Positions 55,080 to 64,000 of a stretch of 64,000 bases of DNA are shown here, in pieces. The DNA lies in the NCBI GenBank assembly GCA_023376005.1, contig CM042181.1, positions 1,777,133 to 1,841,132 on the forward strand, read 5' to 3'. Numbering within the stretch: the stretch's first letter is position 1; every line of letters starts with the position of its first letter. The stretch is from Doryteuthis pealeii. Its lineage: Eukaryota > Mollusca > Cephalopoda > Myopsida > Loliginidae. Under the pieces are notes generated by a model, which did no database searches, was not told the DNA's origin, and saw only the letters and a list, made by a program, of their open reading frames with translations. Made by a program: the position numbers and the translations under genes.

Positions 55080-55701
55080 TCTTATTATAATGGAGATTGT
55101 GTGTTTGTCTCTCTGTAACCGACACTATATTACTACTCAAGTCACAATTCCCTTAGTTATTTACGGCACATTCTCCATGATTCTATTTCTATTTAAACCG
55201 CAATTAATAATAAAATTTTGACATTATTAATACTGTTGGCCTTACCTAAATACTGATAACATGCAATTGTATTTATATATACAACAAAATACCATTTTCA
55301 GTGTAAACGTAAAGCTAATTTGCATATTGATATTAAAAAAACTGATTTTAATAAAAATGTGCTTGGTATTATTGATTTCTAATTGTTTGGTTTTATCTTA
55401 ATGAATATGAGTAAAAATCTCTTCAATAAATCCTAAAAGCAATTCATGAACAAGAAGAAATAACTGTAATTTTATTATTTACTTCCTATTTTAAGTAAAT
55501 AGTTAAATTAGGAAAATTTAGCATTGAAAAACGGAAGTGATGAAAGAGTAAGTTTCCGATTATTTTCCGATTATACCCCCTCCGTTTAAAATCTTTTTAT
55601 TTGAATTCTTATTTAGTTTCACTAGCCTTTCTGATTTAATCTAATATTTTATTACATTTAAACTTAAATACTTGCACCCGGAGGGTGCATATATTTGCTA
55701 G
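55080..55701 (+). mobile_element. Non-autonomous Helitron, family 1, complete
   Basis: TC start after A; perfect GCACCC-GGA-GGGTGC hairpin; CTAG end before T. A reference copy for the family. Confidence 0.88.
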
Positions 55702-55704
55702 TAT

Positions 55705-56069
55705 AAATAAAACTTTCTTTAAAGATATAAATATCAATAAACTGATATCACTTGTTGACTTCTTTACAAAATCTTTGGTCAGAATTGCACTTAAATGTGC
55801 AACCAATGCAATTTACTAAGTTCCGTAAATGCTCCCGATTACGACATGAAGGCTCCTTAATGAAACATTGATAATCCTATTAGGAGCTTCATGACATCGC
55901 TCCTTGATATTACCTTGATGATGGTTAATATATCCAATAGATACATAAAAAGCAAAATGTTCGAACGAAGGTAAAACTATTCATTCATATATAATTACAT
56001 CCTCTGAATATTTGTTTTTCTTTTATTTCTATATTTACATACCGTCAGATTTATTTCCATTTATATATA
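55705..56069. other. AT-rich spacer
   Basis: Short inverted motif (aaggctccttaatgaaac / aggagcttcatgacatc) but no gene or clear element. Confidence 0.4.
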
Positions 56070-56710
56070 CTAGCAAATATATGAACCCTCCGGGTGCAAG
56101 TATTTAAGTTTTGATATAATAAAATATCATGTTAAATTAGAAAGGCTAATGAAACTGAATAAGAATGCAGATAAAAAGATTTGGAACAGAGGGGGTATGA
56201 TTGAAAAATAGAACAACTTTGAAACTAACTCTTCCATCATTTTCCCTTACTCCAGTCTTTCATTGGTAAGTTTTCCTAATTTAACTATTTAGTTAAAATA
56301 GGAAGTAAAGAAAAATATTACAGTTATTTCTTCTTGTTAATGGATTTCTTTTAAGATTTATCCCCGAGATTTCTGCTCATATTCATTAATATAAAACCAA
56401 ACAATTAGAAATCAATAATATTAAGCATATATTTATTAAAATCAAATTTTAAATATCAATATGCAAATTAGCCTTCCCATTCACTCTGTAATCCGCTGTT
56501 TTGTTGTATATATAAACACAATTGCATGTTATTAGTATGTAGATATGGCCAACAGTATTAATGATGTAAAACAATTTTATTAATAATTGAGATTTAAATA
56601 AAAATAAAATCATGGAGAATGTGATGTAAATAACTAAGGAAATTATGACTTGAGTAATAATATAGTTTCGGTTACACACAGAAAAACACGCAATCTCCAT
56701 TATAATAAGA
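56070..56710 (-). mobile_element. Non-autonomous Helitron, family 1, complete
   Basis: Inverted relative to the copy at 55080. CTAG plus hairpin (gaaccctccgggtgc, one mismatch) on the low side, TC start on the high side beside TA repeats. Confidence 0.85.
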
Positions 56711-56805
56711 TATATATATGTATATAATGGTTTTTTTATAGTTGGGCGTTATTACGAAGCATCTAAAAAAAATGAATGAACTCGATGTTATGGAGTATTG
56801 GATTC

Positions 56806-56807
56806 AC

Positions 56808-56839
<32 letters not shown>

Positions 56840-56840
56840 T
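56806..56840. repeat. (TTA)n microsatellite
   Basis: About eleven TTA units. Confidence 0.95.
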
Positions 56841-56996
56841 ATCATAAATTTTCGGGTTCATTAGATACCCTTTATCAAATGACTTTGTTCCTGTTCAACG
56901 GATCTTTTGTCTCTGTTATTATTGACAGCGGCAGCGTCTGTAAAAAAATTATAATAACGGAGTATTCCGATGTCAGCGTTCATACATATATATATC

Positions 56997-57470
56997 ACTA
57001 AAAGTGGAGGAATCATATGTAATTAGGGAGATAATATTTTATTATGGAATAAAATATAAAATAAGGGGGGGGGTATACACAAAGGCCTTTTCAACCGGTA
57101 CTTTTCAAGTGTATACACCGGCGACGAATAAAAGTCAGATTGAATAAGAAATTTATAAGAAACGAATGGGGGTGAGCCAGAGGGGGCAAAAAAAAAGAAA
57201 GGGTGAAAGAGAGGGGTTATGTATGAACCCTAGGTTGAAACAGGGTTAGAAATGTCTCCCAATAAATAGAGGGAGTGCTTTGGAATTTGTTTGCACAAAT
57301 AATAAATTTCTGATACAATCTGACTTTTATTCGTCGCCGATGTATACACTTGAAAAGAACCGGTTGAAAAGGCCTTCGTGTATCGCCCCCTCCCCCTTAT
57401 TTTATATCTATTCCATAATAAAATATTATCTCCCTAATTACATATGATTCCTCCACTTTTAGTGCTATAC
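56997..57470. mobile_element. Foldback element, family F5
   Basis: Arms of about 150 bp: cactaaaagtggaggaatca ... cgacgaataaaagtcagatt against aatctgacttttattcgtcg ... gattcctccacttttagtg. A unique ~150-bp centre (aatgggggtgagccagaggg) has no ORF. Confidence 0.85.
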
Positions 57471-57487
57471 AAATTCTCCTCTACCAA

Positions 57488-57488
57488 A

Positions 57489-57529
<41 letters not shown>

Positions 57530-57849
57530 GAGTAAATATGGAAAATAAATCCGACAATATAAAGAAAATTTGAAAAAAAAAACAAATGTTCCGAAAATAG
57601 GTTGAATTTAATTATCGATGTTTAAACATTTCGGTTTCATTGGATCGCGACTTGCCTTTCAAAAATATAACGCTGATCAAATACAGTTACACAACTAAAA
57701 AGATTTTCATCTCCTGTCATCTATAAAAAACATCCATCATTTTCTTCACCCCAAGATACATCCTGACGAAGGTTTAATGAAACCGAAATGTTCAAACATC
57801 GATAAATAAATTAATCCTATTTTCGGAACACTTGTTTTTTCAAATTTTC

Positions 57850-57898
<49 letters not shown>
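57488..57898. mobile_element. Foldback element, family F6, flanked by TA tracts
   Basis: Arms aaatgttccgaaaataggtt ... aacatttcggtttcattgg against aatgaaaccgaaatgttcaa ... cctattttcggaacacttg. (TA)n at 57490-57528 and 57853-57896 bound it exactly. 57900-58250 is AT-rich with no gene. Confidence 0.8.
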
Positions 57899-57899
<1 letters not shown>

Positions 57900-58251
57900 A
57901 TACCAAGCGTGTTGGTAGATCCTTGCGGAGAGAAAAAACCCGGCAGAGAGTTTGATTGTAAAAATATACTACCAAACATCAACCAGGAATAAAAAAATTT
58001 TGAAAAAAAGAAAAGACCAAGATATTCGTACCAACAAAAAATAATCTATTGGTATAGTATTTGGCCAAAAGAAAAAACAATTTATATGTATATAAGATAT
58101 ATATATATTCATATAACCGCTAGGAGAAGCTAATCTGTAAAAAGTGCTCGATACCTAAGTAGAGCCAAGTAATAAAGATAATCTACTGAGTCAGACGAAC
58201 CTACTATTAGTTTCGCATAAAGCTCTTCAGGGCTAAAATCTGAGTCAGATT

Positions 58252-58259
58252 TTATATAT

Positions 58260-58308
<49 letters not shown>
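58252..58308. repeat. (TA)n(GT)n compound microsatellite
   Basis: TA repeats pass into about 15 GT units. Confidence 0.95.
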
Positions 58309-58311
<3 letters not shown>

Positions 58312-58520
58312 GGCAGCATTCTTTCATTTACACATGTAGAATTAAACAAAAGGCACATCTCCTGTTTAACAATTTTATTTTTGATATTTTCTAATTTTCT
58401 GGACAACTTTTTAATGTTTGGGTGGAATTCGTGGATAAGTCCACCAAAGTTCAGTTCCCGAGTACTTTCGGCACTTCGAAGTGCCATCATCTGGGGTAAT
58501 GTATTCCATTTTTTTTTTTT
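58309..58520 (+). repeat. Unclassified repeat shared with 42470-42790
   Basis: ttggcagcattctttcattt and the segment read I-S-P-P-K-F-S-S-R-V-L-S-A-L-R-S-A-I-I match, in inverted orientation, the region near 42620-42790. Similarity is stronger at the peptide than at the DNA level, hinting at decayed coding DNA of unknown identity. Confidence 0.4.
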
Positions 58521-58734
58521 AAATCATATTAATGTGGAGGCTGGAAGGAGAAGAATTGATGAGAAAGGTGTTATAGGCATTTTAGAATGTGTGTACTGTA
58601 TTGGAAATTAATTTTGTTTAAGGATGGTTTGTATTGTTTTATGTATAAAGCTTCTAGTATTTTTGAGTTTTTGTTTGTTTTTTTCTTAAAATTAAATCTA
58701 ACCTACCAACTTAAAGTGAAAGTAATAGCACGAT

Positions 58735-59240
58735 TGGGGTCCTTATTAATTACTACGAAGTTGCAGTCCTGCACGTTAACCACCAGGCCACGGAGTGTTA
58801 CGTACTGGCATCAAAATCTATATGTTATATAGCGGCTTCTTCAAACTCACGCGGCTAAATCGTGTATCTATTAGTCGGACTTAGAAACCACAACACATGG
58901 GTATAGTAGGAGTTGACTTTATTTCTCTTCTCGGTTGTACGTGGTGGGCGGCGGTGACAATGACTACTACTGCTGCTGGGATGACTAGCGTTGGTGAGGT
59001 GGAAGGGGGCTACGTGACGGCTCACAACCCATCGGCTGTGACCGTGAGTGCGTCCACTCACTTATTCTCCGTTCGCTGTCCGCTGTCTCCTGCCTGACTG
59101 CTGTGGTCTGCCCCTGTCGGCTCGACCCTCTGGCTTTTGTATTGACGACACGCCTACGCAGCTTTACCTTTTGATCTGATAACGGACGTTTGTTTTATCT
59201 TCTCCGTGTTTCTTTGACCGGAAAGCATCGTTTTTGTTTT
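58735..59240. other. GC-richer island of unknown nature
   Basis: Begins with a possible tRNA-like head on minus (ttgcagtcctgcacgttaac; ccaccaggccacggag). It continues through ggtgggcggcggtgacaatg to a Pro/Ser-poor region near 59170. No convincing frame. It could be an LTR, a SINE or a leader. Confidence 0.3.
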
Positions 59241-59571
59241 CCCCCCTTTTTTTTAAATATATATTTTTATATATTTCTTCGCATTTTAGAAGGTATAATA
59301 AATACTATGTTAGGTTTGTGGTTTTTTGTATGAAGGCATATAAAATTTTATGGGTTATTTATTGCTAAAATCATTATTTCAGTAGAACATTTGTGGTGCT
59401 ACTCAACATATTTTATTGTTGACCTACAGTTGGGTTCTTCTGTTGGAATCTATAGGAGAATGTCACTTATGAGTTCGTCCTTGTTTCTGCAGTTATACCC
59501 ACCATGTCTTTTTCGTCTTAATTGGATGAATTCTGAGATGTGAGATATCTGTACAACTGGTTATATGTTAA

Positions 59572-59868
59572 ATGGAAGCGCTTGTTGTAATGGCTAAAGT
59601 CATGGGAAATGGACTCATCGCCCCCGAGTTCAATTCCTGGATGTGGTAACTGCATTTCACTTAGCGCTAATACCCTTGGAAAAGGGATGAATCCTACTCT
59701 CCCTCCAGCTATGAATAAATAGGACAGACTGAGCTCTTTAACCTTGGTTGGGCAACCGGTCTAGGAGTAGAAAAACTGAATTGAAACCCGTTGAACTCTA
59801 CTTAAGAAATTGACCTTGTGTCTCATCCTGCTCGTGCGGAGTGATTGGTATATATATATATATATATA
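59572..59868 (+). repeat. tRNA-derived SINE, family 2
   Basis: A-box-like gttgtaatggctaaagtcat, B box gagttcaattcctgg, body and TA tail as at 45938. Confidence 0.88.
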
Positions 59869-60054
59869 ATAAAAGTATTATATGTAAGTAACACATCTCT
59901 CTAAGTTCTGGTTTACTCGTTTCCTCTTACGAAATTTTATAATTTATTGTATTTAATTATTTCAATGCTATTTCTATGTATATTTTAATTTTCAAATATC
60001 TTCATTTATCAAATCTTGATAATTTCTGCACAAAAATCAAGAACTAGTTTATAT

Positions 60055-60087
<33 letters not shown>

Positions 60088-61834
60088 GTTGTAAACAAGG
60101 TTTGTTTAGAATGGCTTTTTGCCGATAATTTTTTGGAGAATAAGTGCTTAATTGGAGTCGTACCTAATTTAGAAATTAATTAATTAATAATGAATTAGGC
60201 GGGAATACCTATTAAATGTATGGCTAAACAAATCGAGAAAAATCAATCTCTGTATGTACATTTCGGCCTATTAGGCCTCATCAGCAGAGCTATAGATCGG
60301 AAGACCGCCCTGTGCGTGATTTGAAACCGGACTGCCAAGCTGACAGGCCGATCCCATAACCTCAACACCAAACGAACTTCTTAGATTTTTATGATTTGTT
60401 TAGAGTAGGTTAACATTCCACTTCTAGTGACTTTTTTATGACACGACGATATGATAAGTTGTAAACAAGGTTTGTTTAGAATGGCTTTTTGCCGATAATT
60501 TTTTGGAGAATAAGTGCTTAATAGGAGTCGTACCTAATTTAGAAATTAATTAATTAATAATGAATTAGGCGGGAATACCTATTAAATGTATGGCTAAACA
60601 AATCGAGAAAAATCAATCTCTGTATGTACATTTCGGCCTATTAGGCCTCATCAGCAGAGCTATAGATCGGAAGACCGCCCTGTGCGTGATTTGAAACCGG
60701 ACTGCCAAGCTGACAGGCCGATCCCATAACCTCAACACCAAACGAACTTCTTAGATTTTTATGATTTGTTTAGAGTAGGTTAACATTCCACTTCTAGTGA
60801 CTTTTTTATGACACGACGATATGATAAGTTGTAAACAAGGTTTGTTTAGAATGGCTTTTTGCCGATAATTTTTGGGAGAATAAGTGCTTAATAGGAGTCG
60901 TACCTAATTTAGAAATTAATTAATTAATAATGAATTAGGCGGGAATACCTATTAAATGTATGGCTAAACAAATCGAGAAAAATCAATCTCTGTATGTACA
61001 TTTCGGCCTATTAGGCCTCATCAGCAGAGCTATAGATCGGAAGACCGCCCTGTGCGTGATTTGAAACCGGACTGCCAAGCTGACAGGCCGATCCCATAAT
61101 TCTCCAAAAAATTATCGGCAAAAAGCCATTCTAAACAAACCTTGTTTACAACTTATCATATCGTCGTGTCATAAAAAAGTCACTAGAAGTGGAATGTTAA
61201 CCTACTCTAAACAAATCATAAAAATCTAAGAAGTTCGTTTGGTGTTGAGGTTATGGGATCGGCCTGGCAGCTTGGCAGTCCGGTTTCAAATCACGCACAG
61301 GGCGGTCTTCCGATCTATAGCTCTGCTGATGAGGCCTAATAGGCCGAAATGTACATACAGAGATTGATTTTTCTCGATTTGTTTAGCCATACATTTAATA
61401 GGTATTCCCGCCTAATTCATTATTAATTAATTAATTTCTAAATTAGGTACGACTCCAATTAAGCACTTATTCTCCAAAAAATTATCGGCAAAAAGCCATT
61501 CTAAACAAACCTTGTTTACAACTTATCATATCGTCGTGTCATAAAAAAGTCACTAGAAGTGGAATGTTAACCTACTCTAAACAAATCATAAAAATCTAAG
61601 AAGTTCGTTTGGTGTTGAGGTTATGGGATCGGCCTGTCAGCTTGGCAGTCCGGTTTCAAATCACGCACAGGGCGGTCTTCCGATCTATAGCTCTGCTGAT
61701 GAGGCCTAATAGGCCGAAATGTACATACAGAGATTGATTTTTCTCGATTTGTTTAGCCATACATTTAATAGGTATTCCCGCCTAATTCATTATTAATTAA
61801 TTAATTTCTAAATTAGGTACGACTCCAATTAAGC

Positions 61835-61838
<4 letters not shown>
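60088..61838. repeat. 370-bp tandem array, three direct then two inverted units
   Basis: gttgtaaacaaggtttgttt starts units at 60088, 60458 and 60828 (period exactly 370). At about 61100 the sequence switches to the reverse complement and runs through roughly two more units to 61838. (TA)n tracts bound both ends (60047-60087 and 61838-61886). Units differ by only a few bases. No ORF of note; the unit includes a short palindrome, ggcctattaggcc. Confidence 0.95.
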
Positions 61839-61884
<46 letters not shown>

Positions 61885-61887
61885 TTG

Positions 61888-62140
61888 TTGAATTTCGTAG
61901 CCATTTTCTGTCAGCAAATCTTGTTCCAGGTCCTTTCAAGTTGCCAGACTGATGTGATTATATCTGGCGAAAATTGGCTGATGTATTTGTCCGAGATAAG
62001 GCGGAAAGTACCCAGGAAATATGTTATGGCAAATACATCAGCCAATTTTCGCCAGATATAATCACATCAATCTGGCAACTTTAAAAGGACATAGAACAAG
62101 ATTTGCAGACAGAAAATGACTGCGAAGTTCGACAAAATAT
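61888..62140. mobile_element. Foldback element, family F2, second copy
   Basis: Arms gccattttctgtcagcaaat ... tggctgatgtattt against aaatacatcagcca ... atttgcagacagaaaatgac. TA-rich on the left. Confidence 0.8.
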
Positions 62141-62184
62141 GCCTTAAAGAAGGAATGCTGGCTAACTATCTATATATACATATA

Positions 62185-62815
62185 TCTCTTATTATAATGG
62201 AGATTGTGTGTTTTTCTGTCTGTAACCGAAACTAAATCACTACTCAAGTCACAATTCCCTTAGTAATTGACGTCACATTCACCATGAATTTATCCTTATT
62301 TTAACCACAATTATTAATAAAATTGTTTTACATTATTTATACTGTTAATCATATCTACATACTAACAACATGCAATTATATTTATATATACAACAAAATA
62401 GCGGCTTACAGTGTGAACGGGAAGGCTAATTTGCATATTGATATCAAAAATGTAATTTTAATAAATATCTGCTCAGTATTATTGATTTCTAACTGTTTGG
62501 TTTTATTTTAATGAATATAAGCAAAAATCTCTTCAATGAATCTTAAATGAAATCCATTAAGAAGAAAAGATAACTGTCATTTTATTCTTTACTTCCTCTT
62601 TTAACTAAATACTTAAATTATAAAAAATAACAATAAAAGACGAGAGTGATGGAAGAGTAAGTTTCAGTTGTTCTATTTTTCAATTATAACCCCCTTTGTT
62701 TCAAATCTTTTTATCTGCATTCTTATTTAGTTTCATTAGCCTTTCTAATTTAATGCGATATTTCATTACATTAAAACTTAAATACTTGCACCCGAAGGGT
62801 GCATATATTTGCTAG
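62185..62815 (+). mobile_element. Non-autonomous Helitron, family 1, complete
   Basis: TC start; hairpin GCACCC-GAA-GGGTGC; CTAG end, followed at once by a family-2 element. Confidence 0.88.
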
Positions 62816-63196
62816 TATTAATAATGGAGATTCGCTTCCGGTTTTTGTCTGTAACAAAAATTACGTCACATTACCCAAAATCGTCATAACATAGAATAAG
62901 TATACTCAAAATTTGAACATGCAACATTAGACAGTTCTCATTGTTTTTTTAAAACAAGTTTTAATAAATACATGACTGGTATTATATATCTATATATAGT
63001 TTGTTTTATTTTAATACATATTTAAAGTTTACATTTTAAATTGATTTATTTTTCAATCCTTTAATGAATTTGATGATTTTACTTACATAGGGTACAAACT
63101 CGCTGATATTGAATATTTTACTCCCATCTCTCAGGCAATATATTCTAAAGATGTATTTTTACATCGCCCGTAGGGCGTTTTTTTATTTTGTACTAG
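62816..63196 (+). mobile_element. Non-autonomous Helitron, family 2
   Basis: Begins tattaataatggagattcg (the first TC lost) directly at the CTAG of the family-1 element and ends acatcgcccgtagggcg ... CTAG. Confidence 0.8.
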
Positions 63197-63400
63197 TATA
63201 TATAATTGCTTTGTCGTTAATCGTTTTATTTTCCTACTTTCATCCGGACATACATAGATATAACCAACTGTCGTTCATATATGTATGAATTATATGTAAG
63301 TAAAACATTTAAAATTCCATGGTAAAAACTGGTTTGGAATTTAATGATTAATTATATTTATATACAGAATTTCCCAGAAGTCGCGCACCATGTATGCAAA

Positions 63401-64000
63401 TCTTATTATAATGGAGATTGTGTGTTTTTCTGTCTGTAACCGAAACTATATTACTACTCAAGTCACAATTCCCTTAATTATTTACGTCAAATTCTCCATG
63501 ATTTCATTCTTTTAAACCTTCAGTTATTAATAAAAATTGTTTTACATTATTAATACTGTTGACCATATCTACGTACTAATAACATGCAATTGTATTTATA
63601 TATACAACAAAATAGCGGTTTACAGTTTGAACGCGAAGGCTAATTTGCATATTGATATTTAAAATTTTATTTTAATAAATATGTGCTTGGTATTATTGAT
63701 TTCTAATTGTTTGGTTTTATCTTAAGAAATATAAACAAAAATCTCGTGGATAAATCTTAAAAGAAATTTATTTACAAAAAGAAATAACTGTAATATTATC
63801 CTTTACTTCCTATTTTAACTAAATAGTTAAATTAGGAAAATTTACCAATGAAAGACGGGAGTAATGGAAAATGATGGAATAGTTAATTTCAAAGTTGTTC
63901 TATTTTTCGATTATACCCCCTCTGTTGCAGATCTTTTTATCTGCATTCTTAGTCAGTTTCATTAGCCTTTCTAATTTCACATGATATTTTATTATATCAA
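63401..64000 (+). mobile_element. Helitron family 1, cut by window end
   Basis: TC start after AAA at 63400. Collinear with the 55080 copy to the window edge; the terminal hairpin would lie just outside. Confidence 0.85.

Noticed and set aside
58855..59097. Overlapping short ORFs on both strands in a GC-richer island
   Set aside because: Low complexity, no family signature and no splice context; frames in both strands are expected from GC composition.
60288..60312. agatcggaaga inside the 370-bp unit resembles a sequencing-adapter start
   Set aside because: The match is only about 11 bases, continues differently, and recurs in every unit as part of genomic sequence.

Overview
The window is animal nuclear DNA from an invertebrate. 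It shows spliced genes with GT/AG introns, tRNA-derived SINEs, non-LTR retrotransposon debris, Helitrons, hAT, mariner and pogo/Tigger relics, many foldback elements and abundant (TA)n and TATC microsatellites. Nothing in it fixes the species. An arthropod such as an arachnid, or a mollusc, would fit. There are no bacterial genes, operons or CRISPR arrays. Gene density is very low and most of the 64 kb is repeats.

The real genes are one family: four near full-length copies of a Fem-1-like ankyrin protein, all on the minus strand. Their main exons lie at 180-1918, 15964-17678, 25757-27469 and 43679-45356. Each main exon opens with the same polypyrimidine-CAG acceptor in the same phase. For three copies I find a 10-nt coding first exon (ATG GCT GAA G, followed by an ideal GTAAGT donor) at 3834-3843, 31358-31367 and 53403-53412, inside a conserved 5' block. 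Joined, the proteins start Met-Ala-Glu and are about 575-582 residues: N-terminal ankyrin repeats, a helical Fem-1 middle with the R-I-E-A-L-E and V-V-E-R-I-L-G signatures, and a C-terminal ankyrin unit. A typical C-terminal VHL box is not apparent. Copies 1 and 2 are open; copies 3 and 4 each carry a single-nucleotide frameshift. Around them lie partial copies (about 10.98-11.61, 13.43-13.77, 15.17-15.57 kb), orphan 3' flanks (6.5, 39.3 kb) and three truncated exon stubs (18.2, 20.8, 28.1 kb) that keep a good acceptor and sit beside related minisatellites.

Layout: 0-4.4 kb gene 1 with its intron and promoter block; 4.4-10.5 kb LINE, hairpin-tailed repeat, LTR and Helitron debris; 10.9-15.6 kb Fem-1 pseudogenes with an LTR and a Helitron; 15.6-18.3 kb gene 2, array and stub; 18.5-25.3 kb foldbacks, segmental duplicate, Helitron, TATC satellite and SINE; 25.3-31.9 kb gene 3, array, stub, LINE end and first exon; 32-43 kb hairpin-tailed repeats, a repeat with a recurring KVPE-coding ORF, mariner relics and minisatellites; 43-53.9 kb gene 4, whose 8-kb intron holds a nested hAT, Helitrons and a pogo relic; 54-64 kb only repeats, including a 370-bp tandem/inverted array.

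The most noteworthy features are the microexon-led Fem-1-like cluster with stub/minisatellite modules, a shared stem-loop tail linking an abundant ~600-bp repeat to LINE 3' ends, two Helitron families with intact termini, and a dispersed foldback repeat carrying a recurring lysine-rich ORF. Coordinates of repeats are read by eye and may be off by several bases.
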